Notes: a model not told the origin generated them from the letters alone. Shown: positions 19,125 to 29,861, counted from the stretch's first letter. The stretch is DNA of 64,000 nt from Bacteroidota bacterium (GCA_013285595.1 JABDHF010000003.1:1-64000); one strand, 5' to 3'. Program-made: numbers and translations.

Positions 19125-22100
19125 CTATTGCCTTACTATTATATGAAAAGCTTTATGCTGGCCATCCGAAGAGAGGGTAAGTATATACATGCCGTTGGCA
19201 ACTGTGTTGAGCCGTACTTGCTCATTCACTACTCCATTTTGCGCTACTATTTTATTTTGGTACACCACCTGGCCAAGCATATTGGTTACCTCAAGTACCA
19301 CCTCATCGTTGTCAGTCGATCCCAGGAAGCCACTAATATGGAATATCCCATTGTTAGGGTTAGGCATCACGCTTATGTCCATACCTTCTGCTACTTTGGC
19401 TACTTCTGTTTCGGCATTACTTGCATCGCGGTGCGCACCACCCACGGTAATGCTCTTACTGCTGGCACAACCTGTACCCAAAGTATAATAAATAACCGCC
19501 GTGCCAGACGACGCTCCATGAACAGCACCTGTACCTGCGCCCACAGTAGCATGCGTAGTGCTGCTGCTCCACGTGCCACCTGCTGTGGCATCGGCCAGGG
19601 TTATATTAGCGCCCACCACCACACTTGAGCTGCCTGTAATAGCCGCCGGCAAAGCATTCACCGTTATCACCGCAGTTACATGGCCACCCGACGCTGTATA
19701 GGTAATGGTAGCAGTTCCCGCGCTCACACCGGTAATAATACCACTGCCACCGCACAGGGCAACCGCAGTACTGCTACTGCTCCATGTACCACCCGCTGTC
19801 GCATCAGACAGCGTGGTTGTTGCACCCTTGCATACTGCTTTCGTACCCGTAATAGCCGCTAATGCAGCATTTACAGTAACTACCTTCGTCGCCACCGCGC
19901 TGCCGCAGCTATTGCTTACTGTATAGCTTATAGTTACAGTACCCGCACTCACCCCGGCAACTACACCGGCCGAAACTGTGGCGTGTGTATTACCTGCACT
20001 CCAGGTGCCGCTGGCTGTTGCATCGGCCAGTGCGGTTGTTGCGCCTGTATTTACAGTAGCAGTGCCGGTTATTGTTGCTACGGTTGGTACTGCATTTACG
20101 GTTATTGTTTTTGTAGTCCTTACAGTGCCACAAGCATTCGCAACTGAGTAGCTGATAGTTGCAACACCCGCTCCGGTACCCGCTCCCGTAACTACACCTG
20201 CAGCGCTTACAGTGGCTATAGCTGTATTGCCGCTGCTCCATGTACCGCCTGCTGTTGCGTCGGTAAATGTAGTGTGCCCCGCCACGCAAACCGTTGCTGC
20301 ACCAGATATAGCTGCTACATTAAGTAATGGCGTCACCGTCATTGTTTTTGTAGCCCTCGTTGTGCCACAAGCGTTGGTTATAGCATAGCTGATCGTAGTA
20401 CTGCCGCCGCTAACCCCTGTGATAATGCCTGTGCTGCCCGCAGTTGCTACCGCTGCATTGCTGCTGCTCCACACGCCACCTGCGGTTGCATCTGTAAGCG
20501 TAGTTGTTGCCAGCTGGCATATAGTGGCTGCACCTGCTATAGTTGCCACGGTTGGTGTCGTATTCACGGTTACTATGGCTGTTGCTCTTGTTGGGCCACA
20601 GCCGTTTGTTACCGTATAACTTATTGTCGCAGTTCCCACTGCAGTTCCGCTTGTAACAATACCAGAGGCGCCTATGGTAGCAACGGAAGTATTGCTGCTG
20701 CTCCATGTGCCACCACTTGTGACATCTGTTAACGTAAGGTGCGCACCGGCAGAGCAGATGATACCTGCACCTGAAATAGCGGCTACCGCTGGCAGCGGGT
20801 TTACAGTTATTAATTGCAGATACCCTTCACTACCGCAGCTATTGGTAATAGAGTAGCTAATCATCGCAGTACCTGCTGCCACACCGGTAACCACACCGGC
20901 AGTTCCCACCGTAGCTACGGATGCGCTGCCGCTGCTCCACACACCGCCGGTTGTGGCGTCGGTAAATATAGTATACGCCCCTGCGCAAATCGTTGCTGCA
21001 CCAGATATAGCTGATACATTAGGTACTGGTGCCACCCTTATTGTTTTCGTTGCCCTTACTGTGCCACAGCTATTGGTTATGGTATAGCTGATAGTGGCAC
21101 TGCCACCGCTAATTCCTGTCACGATACCTGTACTGCCTATTGCAGCTATAGCAGTATTGCTGCTGCTCCATACCCCACCTGCGGTTGCATCCGTAAGCGT
21201 AGTTGTTGCCAGCTGGCACACCGTTGCGGCACCTGCTATGGTTGCCACGGTTGGCGTCATGTTCACGGTTACTATCGCTGTTGCTTTTGTTGGGCCACAG
21301 CTGTTTGTTACTGTGTAGCTTATTGTTGCTGTTCCTGCGCTCATACTGGTAACCACTCCTGTACTGCCAATGACGGCAACCCCGGTAGCGCTGCTGCTCC
21401 ATGTGCCGCCGCTTGTCGCCTCCGTCAACGTAAGGTGCGCACCGCCGAAGCAGATGGCGCCTGTACCTGAAATAGCGGCTACTGCTGGCAGCGGGTTCAC
21501 GGTCATTGCTTTCAGATTCCCTTGAGTACCGCAGCTGGTACTAATGGAATAAGTGATGATCGTAGTGCCTGCCCCTACACCTGTAACCACACCGGTACTC
21601 CCCACAGTAGCTATGGATGCGTTGCTGCTGCTCCATACGCCGCCGGTTGTTACATCGGTAAATGTAGTTTGCGCCCCAGCGCAAACGGTTGCCACACCAG
21701 ATATAGACGCTACATCAAGTGGTGGCGTCACCGTGATCGTTTTTGTTGCCCTTACTGTGCCACAGCTATTAGTTATAGTATAGCTGATCGTTGCAATGCC
21801 GCCGCTAACACCGGTAATAATACCTGTGCTGCCTGCGTCTGCAACTGTAATATTGTCGCTGCTCCACACGCCATCCACTGTTGCATCTGTAAGCGTAGTT
21901 GTTGCAAAACGGCATACCGTTGCCGCTCCTGCTATTCCTGCCACTGTCGGCAGCGTATTTACTGTTACCACTGCTGTTGCAGTTACAGTGCCACACCCGC
22001 TGCTCACTGCATAGGTTATGGTAGCAGTTCCGTCATGTACACCGGTCACTATGCCGGTGCTGCCTACTGTGGCTATAGAGATATTGCCGCTGCTCCAGGT

Positions 22101-25100
22101 ACCCCCCGTTGTGCTGCTTGTCAGCGTCGTGGTTGCGCCCACGCATACCGTACCCTCGCCAGATATGGTTGCCGCATCCGGTGTCGAAGGGCTGGCAACT
22201 AACACCGCCGTAGTAGTAGCCGTGCAGCTATTAGCATCCGTAACCGTATAAGTATAGTTGCCTGCATTCAATCCCGTTGTAGCGCTGCCACTATAGGTAA
22301 ACGCGCCTGTGCCGCCGCTTGCGCTCAGCGCCACACTGCCGGTAGTAGTGCAGGTGGGCTGCGTAACGGTTGCTGCGAAACTGATTGCCGGAGGATTAGT
22401 GATGACAATTATTTGAGAAGCCTCGCAGCCATTATCGTCCTCGGCTACGTAGTGATAATGACCCGTCGTTAGGCCTGTTGTTGCTGTAGCCTCGGCATGA
22501 ACTATGGCCCCTGTACCGCCGCTTTCGCCACCCAGCAATACACTGCCTGTGTTGTAACTGCATGTTGGCTGTGTAACGGTAGCTGTAAAACCGACTGCTG
22601 TTGGCTGGCCTACAGTTGCCGAAGCCGATCCATGGCAATGGTTTGCATCTAACACGGTTACGTTATAGGTGCCGGTAGGCAGGCCAGTAGCAGTTGCCTG
22701 CGATGAGCCATTGCTCCATATATATAAATAGGAAGGTGTACCACCGGTAATTGACAGGGATACAGTGCCATCGTTATGATGGCCTATGTTAGCGCTATTG
22801 CACGATACATTTGTTGGTGTTGCAATAACACTGGGTAAGGGGTTAATCGTCAATAAGACGCTTGCCGATGCACTGTTGCAGGTAGCAGTGCCATGTGTCG
22901 TCAGTGTCAAAGTTACCGGTGTTGCAGAAGATCCGGTTGAAGTATAGGTCGCTGTGGCCGGCGTAAAGCCTGAGTTGTTTGCAAACGTACCTCCGGCCCC
23001 GTCATCAGACCAAACTGCAGATATAGCTGATCCTCCCACGCCGCCGCCTAAGCCATCAGATGTACTGCCCAGGCATATCGCCGCAACCGGGGCAACGAAT
23101 ACACTCTGGCTTGAATGAACTGTTACAATGCTGGTGATCCATTCGCCATTGATCGCATAAGAAATAGTAGCCGTACCTGCTGCAACACCTGTCACAATTC
23201 CTGTTGCCGAGCCAACTGTTGCAATAGCTATATCGCTACTGGTCCATGTACCGGCTGAGGTGGCATAAGTCAAGGTTGTGCTGCTGCCGGCGCATAGGTC
23301 TGTAGTCCCTGTTATTGTCATTACCAATGGTGCCGTTACCTCTGCCGTAGTAGTAGCCGTGCAGCTATTAGCATCCGTAACCGTATAAGTATAGGTGCCC
23401 GCATTCAATCCCGTTGTAGCGCTGCCGCTGTAGGTAAACGCGCCTGTGCCCCCGGTTGCGCTCAGCGCCACACTGCCCGTGCCGCCAACGCTAGTCGGCT
23501 GCGTCACAGTAGCGGTGAAGTTGATAGCCGGTGGGGTTGTTATTACAGCCGTTGTAGTGCCTGTACATCCGTAGGCATCTGTAAGGGTATAAGTATAATT
23601 ACCCGCACCCAGGCCACCCGCATTAAGAATGGTGCTGCCCGGCCCGCTGCCTGAACTGCCGCTTATTAATATGCTGCCGGTGTTATAGCTGCACGTTGGC
23701 TGTGTTATTGTAGAAGTAAGCGTAAACACAGGCTGGGCATTTATCGTAACCGTATGCGATGCGCTGCAGCCATTAATGTCTGTAGCTATATAGGTGTAAT
23801 TCCCTGCGGTGAGGCCCGTTGTAGGTGTGCTGTTGTAGCTGATACCGCCATTGCCGCCCGTGGGCACACTTAGCGACACACTCCCGGTAGCCACAACGCA
23901 CGTGGGCTGTGTAGCTGTCGCCGTGAAAGAAATAGGGTTTGAAGCGCCCACTGCTGCCGACGCTGTTCCTGTACATCCATTACCATCTGTAACGGTTACT
24001 GAGTAGGTACCGTCCGCCAGCCCGGTGGCAGTAGCCAGCGAGGTCGAATTGCTCCATGCGTAGGTGTATGGAGGGGTGGTAAGGCCTGTGATCGTAGCTA
24101 CCAGGTTGCCATCGGTCGCACTGCACGGTCCACTGGCCGGCGTAGCAGTAACGGTTGGCAGTGGGTTGGCAGATACCGTTACTGTAGCAAAACCGCCTAG
24201 TATTGGGCAATTGGAGGATGCTGCAAATACTTCATATACACCCGGGCTTAATAATGTAAAACTGCCATTGTTTTGAAGAGGAGGTGTTGTAGGCCCGGTC
24301 AAATGATAGGTAATTCCTAAACCTCCTATCTCGTTCTCAACAAACGCCGCTATACGGCCTCCGTTTCCACCGCCGCAACCCGCTAAACTAACAGCATTTA
24401 CGATAAGCGAGCTGATTATAGTTACCGCAAAGCGGCTGGTATCAATACCACATGCGTTACCGGCGATAACGAAGACTTGTGTAGTGCCGTTGCCAAAAGT
24501 CTGGCCGGAGCCTGTTCCGCTGCCCGTCAATGTAGTCGCGCCGCTGAAAACAAATGACGTTGAAGTCGCGCCCGTTATAGAGGGTAAATAAGTCACTACA
24601 TTGTTGCACATAGACTGGGTGATATCTCCGGTACTTGAAATAGGGGGCGCTCCGGCAACCGTAACAACAGTCGATGCCGTTCCTCCTGGGGTTATATAAG
24701 AAATTGTCGCCGTGCCAGCTATAATGCCGCTAACAACGCCCGTAGTTGACCCTACAGTAGCAACACCTGTATTGTCGCTGGCCCACACACCGTCTGTGGT
24801 GGCGTAGCTTAAAGTGGTGCTGCTGCCGGTGCATAAAGTCGAAGTTCCCGTGATCATTATAGGCAGGATCGTAACAACCCCATCCCCTGCATTAAAGCCT
24901 TGTGTATGCGAAACCGATGTGGCCAGTACAGGATCGGTGTAGGAAGACCCGCCACCGCCGCCACCAACGCTATAAGTATAAATAATAGAAAACAAACTAA
25001 TGGGTTCGTATATTAAGCCTCCACAGCCACCACCATAATAACCACCGCCGCCAGCGCCATTGACAATGACAAAGACCGGATACATGCCCAGGGCAACCGC

Positions 25101-26438
25101 GTCTTCTCCATATCCCAATGCGCCACCGCCGGTCTGTGTGCCACCTGGACCTGATAAAAAATAGCTATCAACTGGAGACGTCCCGCCATTGCCGCCTGTC
25201 AGGCCTCCGCCATTGCCGCCCCCAGGCTCGCCGCCGCCACCGCCGGCAACGATCACCCTGCTGGTAAGGTCTACGCCACCTATACGGATATCTGACGCAC
25301 CGCCTCCGGTAGCACCGGGACTAGCTGACGAAACTCTACCTCCGCCATTATATCCTCCAAGGCCTCCAGGGAGCGCCCCTGCTCCCCCAACGAAGATGTT
25401 CAATACCTGGCCTGCTGTTACAGCAAGATCGGCAGTTACCTCTCCGCCATTGCCACCACCGGGACCACCGCCCTTAGCGCCCCGTATATCTACATGTAAG
25501 CTGATTACCCCTGCTGGCACAGTATATGTTTGCATACCACCGGTTTCATTAAATGTAGTTGCCGTTGGTGTAATAATCACAGCCGAGACAATAACAATCC
25601 CGTCGCCTCCATTAAAGCCTTGTGTATGCGAAACCGATGTAGCCAGTACAGCATCAGTATAAGAAGAACCACCGCCACCGTTGCCGGTTTCGACTAAACC
25701 AACTGGATCGCCAGGATTAATGCCACTGCCGCCACCGCCACCGCCATAATAACCGCCACCACCGCCGCCACCGCCGGTTGTAAAGGGGGTGGAGCTTAAT
25801 ACATCGTTTACATTTCCTCCAAATCCCAGAACTCCGTAATCGCCATAAGAAACGCCGCCTGCGAGGCCAGGAGTTCCACCCGAGATCTGCGAGCCGCCAA
25901 ACCCCTGCAAGCTGGGATAAGCCGGGTCTGAGATGCCGTCACCACCTGTCAGGCCACCGCCTGCGCCGCCTGCGAAACTACCACCACCACCACCACCGGC
26001 AACGATCACCCTGTTAGCAAGTGCTGTGCCGCCAGTACGGATGTCTGACGCGCCACCTCCACTGCTACCATAAACAGCTAAGGTCTGGTGGCCACCGCCA
26101 TTATAGCCCCCGGGCGTACTGCCGCCCGCGTCTTGGCCTGCTCCACCAACAAATATGTTTAATACCTGGCCAGCCGTTACGGCAAGATTGGCAACAACCC
26201 TTCCGCCATTACCGCCGGAAGATCCGCCTCCCCTGGCACCCCTCGCATCTACAGATATGCTGTTTATCCCCGCCGGCACGGTATACATCTGCACGGCGCC
26301 TGTATAGTTGAAAGTAGTTGTCGTTGCAAATATCTTCCCCGGCAATGCCGCACAGAGAATGATCAGGAATGCCCGCTGAATTGTCCGTAAGTGTTTTGCA
26401 CCACCTGTTAAAATGCCTCGTACTTGTTGCTCTTGCAT
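19125..26438 (-). CDS. Giant T9SS-secreted adhesin with glycine-rich, SprB-like and tandem Ig-like (BIG2-type) domains
   Basis: A 2437-aa surface protein. After a signal peptide (RAFLIILCAALPGKIFA) come two related glycine-rich domains (about 40-290 and 290-530, each with TYTVPAG...AGQVLNIFVGGAG). Then SprB-like repeats follow (TPT/AS..C...G.V/NLSITGG...W SNG...TGL..GTY.VTV.D), with QPTC modules between. The second half has about twelve Ig-like modules of some 77 aa (GGVWSSSN...VGSTGIVTGVSGGTATISYTITNSCG). The last 80 residues are a T9SS sorting domain (VMPNPNNGIFHISG...NMLGQVVYQNK...NGMYILTL). It is probably an adhesin or gliding-related surface filament. The Ig-like modules show a three-module higher-order duplication (see findings). 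Confidence 0.9.
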   Translation of the reverse strand: MQEQQVRGILTGGAKHLRTIQRAFLIILCAALPGKIFATTTTFNYTGAVQMYTVPAGINSISVDARGARGGGSSGGNGGRVVANLAVTAGQVLNIFVGGAGQDAGGSTPGGYNGGGHQTLAVYGSSGGGASDIRTGGTALANRVIVAGGGGGGSFAGGAGGGLTGGDGISDPAYPSLQGFGGSQISGGTPGLAGGVSYGDYGVLGFGGNVNDVLSSTPFTTGGGGGGGGYYGGGGGGSGINPGDPVGLVETGNGGGGSSYTDAVLATSVSHTQGFNGGDGIVIVSAVIITPTATTFNETGGMQTYTVPAGVISLHVDIRGAKGGGPGGGNGGEVTADLAVTAGQVLNIFVGGAGALPGGLGGYNGGGRVSSASPGATGGGASDIRIGGVDLTSRVIVAGGGGGEPGGGNGGGLTGGNGGTSPVDSYFLSGPGGTQTGGGALGYGEDAVALGMYPVFVIVNGAGGGGYYGGGCGGLIYEPISLFSIIYTYSVGGGGGGSSYTDPVLATSVSHTQGFNAGDGVVTILPIMITGTSTLCTGSSTTLSYATTDGVWASDNTGVATVGSTTGVVSGIIAGTATISYITPGGTASTVVTVAGAPPISSTGDITQSMCNNVVTYLPSITGATSTSFVFSGATTLTGSGTGSGQTFGNGTTQVFVIAGNACGIDTSRFAVTIISSLIVNAVSLAGCGGGNGGRIAAFVENEIGGLGITYHLTGPTTPPLQNNGSFTLLSPGVYEVFAASSNCPILGGFATVTVSANPLPTVTATPASGPCSATDGNLVATITGLTTPPYTYAWSNSTSLATATGLADGTYSVTVTDGNGCTGTASAAVGASNPISFTATATQPTCVVATGSVSLSVPTGGNGGISYNSTPTTGLTAGNYTYIATDINGCSASHTVTINAQPVFTLTSTITQPTCSYNTGSILISGSSGSGPGSTILNAGGLGAGNYTYTLTDAYGCTGTTTAVITTPPAINFTATVTQPTSVGGTGSVALSATGGTGAFTYSGSATTGLNAGTYTYTVTDANSCTATTTAEVTAPLVMTITGTTDLCAGSSTTLTYATSAGTWTSSDIAIATVGSATGIVTGVAAGTATISYAINGEWITSIVTVHSSQSVFVAPVAAICLGSTSDGLGGGVGGSAISAVWSDDGAGGTFANNSGFTPATATYTSTGSSATPVTLTLTTHGTATCNSASASVLLTINPLPSVIATPTNVSCNSANIGHHNDGTVSLSITGGTPSYLYIWSNGSSQATATGLPTGTYNVTVLDANHCHGSASATVGQPTAVGFTATVTQPTCSYNTGSVLLGGESGGTGAIVHAEATATTGLTTGHYHYVAEDDNGCEASQIIVITNPPAISFAATVTQPTCTTTGSVALSASGGTGAFTYSGSATTGLNAGNYTYTVTDANSCTATTTAVLVASPSTPDAATISGEGTVCVGATTTLTSSTTGGTWSSGNISIATVGSTGIVTGVHDGTATITYAVSSGCGTVTATAVVTVNTLPTVAGIAGAATVCRFATTTLTDATVDGVWSSDNITVADAGSTGIITGVSGGIATISYTITNSCGTVRATKTITVTPPLDVASISGVATVCAGAQTTFTDVTTGGVWSSSNASIATVGSTGVVTGVGAGTTIITYSISTSCGTQGNLKAMTVNPLPAVAAISGTGAICFGGAHLTLTEATSGGTWSSSATGVAVIGSTGVVTSMSAGTATISYTVTNSCGPTKATAIVTVNMTPTVATIAGAATVCQLATTTLTDATAGGVWSSSNTAIAAIGSTGIVTGISGGSATISYTITNSCGTVRATKTIRVAPVPNVSAISGAATICAGAYTIFTDATTGGVWSSGSASVATVGTAGVVTGVAAGTAMISYSITNSCGSEGYLQLITVNPLPAVAAISGAGIICSAGAHLTLTDVTSGGTWSSSNTSVATIGASGIVTSGTAVGTATISYTVTNGCGPTRATAIVTVNTTPTVATIAGAATICQLATTTLTDATAGGVWSSSNAAVATAGSTGIITGVSGGSTTISYAITNACGTTRATKTMTVTPLLNVAAISGAATVCVAGHTTFTDATAGGTWSSGNTAIATVSAAGVVTGAGTGAGVATISYSVANACGTVRTTKTITVNAVPTVATITGTATVNTGATTALADATASGTWSAGNTHATVSAGVVAGVSAGTVTISYTVSNSCGSAVATKVVTVNAALAAITGTKAVCKGATTTLSDATAGGTWSSSSTAVALCGGSGIITGVSAGTATITYTASGGHVTAVITVNALPAAITGSSSVVVGANITLADATAGGTWSSSTTHATVGAGTGAVHGASSGTAVIYYTLGTGCASSKSITVGGAHRDASNAETEVAKVAEGMDISVMPNPNNGIFHISGFLGSTDNDEVVLEVTNMLGQVVYQNKIVAQNGVVNEQVRLNTVANGMYILTLSSDGQHKAFHIIVRQ
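20510..22190 (-). repeat. Higher-order tandem repeat inside the adhesin gene, period about 694 bp
   Basis: Very similar DNA recurs at about 20510, 21204 and 21898 (for example GTTGTTGCCAGCTGGCA at the first two), a period of about 694 bp or three 77-aa modules. The module types alternate as A (AGAATVC...LATTTLTDA), B (SGAATVCAGA...TFTDA) and C (SGAG.ICS.GAHLTLT), in the order A-B-C A-B-C A-B. Confidence 0.8.
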
Positions 26439-26676
26439 GGTCTTTGTTTTATGTGTGATGTTTCTTTGTAATTGTTACTGCTGCTTATATGCTGGTATAC
26501 AACTTTGGCCTGATATACCTTATAGCAATAGTATAGCGCCATTTCACACCTTTTGGTTAATTGGGAACGAACACGGCGAAATCAGGGAATAAAGCCCTAT
26601 TTTGTGGGATTAAGACGAAGGAGCATTATATACAATATATCAATCACCCTCCGTCTAAATCAAAAAAAGCGCTACA

Positions 26677-27426
26677 ATGTCAAATGAAACCAGCGTCCTG
26701 ATCATCGAAGATGAAGAGGTCTGGATAAACATACTCAGTGCCAGCCTGCTCGATGTGGGTTATACCGTAAGCGGCACTGCCAGCACCTACAGCAGTGCAC
26801 TGCAATTACTTGCCACAGCCGAATACGACGTGGTGCTGCTCGACATCAACCTCGACCGCAAAAACTCAGGAATAGAACTGGGCAAGATCATTCACGACAA
26901 GTATAAAAAGCCCTTCATTTTCATTACGTCCAACGTAGGCAGCGACCAGGTAAAAGAAGCCATCGAAGCCCGGCCATCAGCCTACCTCACCAAGCCGGTA
27001 CACATAGCATCGCTGGTAGGCACCATACAAATTGCGCTCAACAATTTCACCAACCATGTAGTGCCGCATACCTCAATGGTGGCAGAGGAGGAGTTCCCAT
27101 TCCTCTTCGTAAAAAACGGCAGCAAATACAAAAAGCTCCTCTGGAAAGACATCGTCTATCTAAGGTCCGACAAGAACTATACCTGCATCTATAATGCTAC
27201 AGATAAAGTAGAGTACTTCATAAGAAGCACCCTGCCCAAAACCCTCCAATACATATTACCACAAAGGCTGCACCGCGAATTTGTTCAGGTAAACCGTGCC
27301 GAAGCCGTGCAGCTATGCTATGTAACGGAAATTAACAACGAAGAAATAAAGACTCCCTACAGGTCAATCCAGATAACCCCCGGCTACACCAAAGAGCTGA
27401 AAAAGCTGATACCTATACTGAAATAA
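26677..27426 (+). CDS. LytTR-family response regulator
   Basis: A 249-aa two-domain regulator. The receiver domain (about 6-125) has the acidic pair E11/D12, the phospho-acceptor Asp56 (VVLLDINLD) and the lysine in AYLTKPVH. The C-terminal LytTR DNA-binding domain (about 145-249) has FLFVKNGSKYKKLLWKDI and LHREFVQVNRAEAV. It probably activates or represses promoters on command of a histidine kinase. It converges on the TPR kinase gene with a gap of only 5 bases. Convergence rather than an operon makes partnership possible but unproven. Confidence 0.92.
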   Translation: MSNETSVLIIEDEEVWINILSASLLDVGYTVSGTASTYSSALQLLATAEYDVVLLDINLDRKNSGIELGKIIHDKYKKPFIFITSNVGSDQVKEAIEARPSAYLTKPVHIASLVGTIQIALNNFTNHVVPHTSMVAEEEFPFLFVKNGSKYKKLLWKDIVYLRSDKNYTCIYNATDKVEYFIRSTLPKTLQYILPQRLHREFVQVNRAEAVQLCYVTEINNEEIKTPYRSIQITPGYTKELKKLIPILK

Positions 27427-27431
27427 AATAG

Positions 27432-29462
27432 TCAGGCAGCAGGTTTATTAAAAGGGATCTCAAAGTAAAAAGTAGCGCCCTTACCTTCCTCGCTCTCAAA
27501 CCATATCCGGCCGCCATGCGCTTCCACTATTTCCTTAGCCACTGAAAGTCCCAGCCCAAACGACGTTTCCCCGTTGGTTCCATTCCTTTTAGAATCGGTG
27601 AACAGCTCAAATATGCCGTCCTTCAGTTTTTCAGGTATGCCTATACCCTGGTCTTTTACCGCTACGGTAGCTGTTGCCATATGGTACGTCACCGCCACAT
27701 CTATCAACCCTCCCTCTGCCGAAAACTTTATCGCATTACCCACAATATTCGCCATCACCCTTGTCATTTTACTACGGCTAATGGCAATCGTCTTTGTGGC
27801 TTCTGGAAGAGTCAGCCTAATGGTTTGCTGCTTGGCGTTGGCATTGAGTTGCAGCACCGCCACGTTCTCCCTCATATATTCGTTGAGATCGGCGTCTTCC
27901 AGTTGCAGGCTTTCGTTATTTACATTACTTATCGTCAGCAGCTCTTTTATCAGTTCCATAGAGTTGTTAGACACTGTGCGTATAGTAGTTAGCGCATAAG
28001 TGAGCGGAATAGCCGGGCCATCGTCTTCAAGCAGCATATCAGTAAGGCTGTATATCGCGCCCATAGGGCTGCGCAGGTCGTGGGCCACCACATTTAGTAT
28101 CCGGTCTTTTTCGCGGCTGCTGTTTTCTAGCTCCTTTTTTTGGGCGCTCACCTGCTTATGCAGCACAGATATCTTCCTGAAGTTACGCCACAGCACAGCC
28201 CCGGAGATGGTCACTATCAAAGAAATGATCACAGCCACCAGCAGCGCCATCTTATCTGCCTGCTTATCTTTCTCCAGGTGAAAGATGTGGTATTGCTGTT
28301 CCTTATTTTTAAGCTCATGCAAAATACCACCGGGTATAGCCTGGGAGCGTACAAGATGTGTAGAATCCCTGTCATTAATATAATCCTTAAAGCTCCTTAG
28401 CGACTTTAGCTCATCGCCCTTTTTATTATAGTACAGGTATGTTAGCCTTTTCAGCCCTATGCGCACATCGTCGCTCTTAATAGTGTCTAGTGTGCTTTGC
28501 AATACCTGCATGGTCTGGTACATACTGTCCATCTCGTTTTTTTGGTAGTATAGCTCTGCAAGTTTCCGGATAGCTCTCTGGGCATCATCATTTTCATAGA
28601 GCGGCTGCATGTTAATGCTGATGCTCTCTTTAAGCAATCGCTCCGCAGTGTCGAGCGAATTTTTATCCATGTACACGGAGGCCATATTACCTAAAACTAC
28701 TCCTGTGGCTTTCTCAGCCAGTATCTTCGCCCCAAAATCGCCAGAATGAACGGTAATGAACTTCATGGCCGAATCGTAAAAATAGAGGGCGCTATCCTGC
28801 ATATACAGCTCATTATAGCATAAGCCAATATTGCTCAGCAGCTCCTGCATCCTGTAGCTGTAACGCCGCTGCAGGTTGCTATCTAGCTTCGAAGCATTAC
28901 TAAAGTCGAGCCGGAAATAATAGGCCGCATCCCCAAACTGTTTTTGCCTGTACAATGCCATAGCAATACTGTTTATGTACGTAGTGGGAATGCGTAGTTC
29001 GGGGTGCTCATCCGTTATCACCTTTACTTTAAAATAATATTCATAGGCATCTTTATAATCAGTTAACGCACAAAGCGCATTCCCCTTCGCCAGCAGCGCA
29101 TTGATATATTCTGCCCGGTGCCTGTCTGTCAGGTTATTTTTCTCCAGCGTCATTATCGCGCTATCCGCATAGTTGCTATAGCTCTCATACCGTTGGTAAT
29201 GATCCTCCATTATACCCGTATCTGCATAATACAAGTACCGGGCATAAGGGCTGGAATTTTCACCACGTGCAAATAGTGAGTCCAGCAAATGGGCCGATTT
29301 AGTCATTTTGCCCTCAGAAAACCATTTTACAACGCTATCACTTTTTACACTCAGCTGCTTTTCCTCTGTTGTATAGTTTTCCTCTGTTTTGTCGCACGAT
29401 ACACAACAATAAATAACAAGGCTGATCAGCAAAAGATACTTGTAAAATATTAGCTGTTTCAA
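27432..29462 (-). CDS. TPR-containing sensor histidine kinase
   Basis: A 676-aa membrane-bound kinase. The N-terminus is a lipoprotein-like signal (LISLVIYCCVSC, lipobox ending in Cys). It is followed by TPR-like repeats (about 40-370), one membrane segment (about 395-415, ALLVAVIISLIVTISGAVLW) and a coiled coil. HisKA has His461 (VVAHDLRSPMGAI), and HATPase_c has the N box (IVGNAIKFSAEGG) and G boxes (DQGIGIP, GLGLSVAKEIV). The periplasmic TPR sensor layout is typical of Bacteroidota. No receiver domain is fused, so a separate regulator is needed; the convergent LytTR protein is the nearest candidate. Confidence 0.93.
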   Translation of the reverse strand: MKQLIFYKYLLLISLVIYCCVSCDKTEENYTTEEKQLSVKSDSVVKWFSEGKMTKSAHLLDSLFARGENSSPYARYLYYADTGIMEDHYQRYESYSNYADSAIMTLEKNNLTDRHRAEYINALLAKGNALCALTDYKDAYEYYFKVKVITDEHPELRIPTTYINSIAMALYRQKQFGDAAYYFRLDFSNASKLDSNLQRRYSYRMQELLSNIGLCYNELYMQDSALYFYDSAMKFITVHSGDFGAKILAEKATGVVLGNMASVYMDKNSLDTAERLLKESISINMQPLYENDDAQRAIRKLAELYYQKNEMDSMYQTMQVLQSTLDTIKSDDVRIGLKRLTYLYYNKKGDELKSLRSFKDYINDRDSTHLVRSQAIPGGILHELKNKEQQYHIFHLEKDKQADKMALLVAVIISLIVTISGAVLWRNFRKISVLHKQVSAQKKELENSSREKDRILNVVAHDLRSPMGAIYSLTDMLLEDDGPAIPLTYALTTIRTVSNNSMELIKELLTISNVNNESLQLEDADLNEYMRENVAVLQLNANAKQQTIRLTLPEATKTIAISRSKMTRVMANIVGNAIKFSAEGGLIDVAVTYHMATATVAVKDQGIGIPEKLKDGIFELFTDSKRNGTNGETSFGLGLSVAKEIVEAHGGRIWFESEEGKGATFYFEIPFNKPAA

Positions 29463-29861
29463 GAAGGTCGTTATTAAAGTAGTGGTTTCATAAAACCTTT
29501 TTGAAACCAGGTAAAATGATCACTGAAAAAAATGTACTTGTATATATAAATGTATAAAAAAATAAGTGCGAAATGAACAAGGCCGCTGAACCATGATAAC
29601 ATATACGCACAGCCCATACCCCTGCTGATATTTTTGTCAGATCATTGATGATCTTTTAAGGTCGTTGCTAAAGCTGCTATCGTCTGCCTTCGCCTCCGCT
29701 AAAATAACAAAACCCCTGATTCTGTTGAAGTTCAGGGGTGTTTGCTTTCTTCGGGAGATTGTGTGTGAGAAAAATTGCAGTAAAGGGAGCCATTCTTATT
29801 TATTTGTGAAGCAGCTCGGCGGGCATATTAAAATATATTGTTCTTTTGTCGATAAAAGACT
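29463..29861. other. Intergenic region with one hairpin
   Basis: No gene is supported. The only marked structure is the hairpin at 29711-29739. A 67-codon + strand frame at the right edge overlaps the hydrolase end and has no coding features. Confidence 0.5.
29711..29739 (-). terminator. Hairpin related to the 10706 terminator
   Basis: AACCCCTGA (29711-29719) pairs with TCAGGGGT (29732-29739) and is followed on the minus strand by T-rich sequence. It lies about 120-150 bases downstream of the hydrolase stop. Sequence and flank (CTAAAATAACAAAACCCCTGA) resemble the element at 10700-10743. Confidence 0.55.

Noticed and set aside
21522-22202. Plus-strand 226-codon frame rich in Cys, Ala and His
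   Set aside because: Antisense of the Ig-like repeats; its composition simply mirrors the repeated Gly/Thr/Ser codons.
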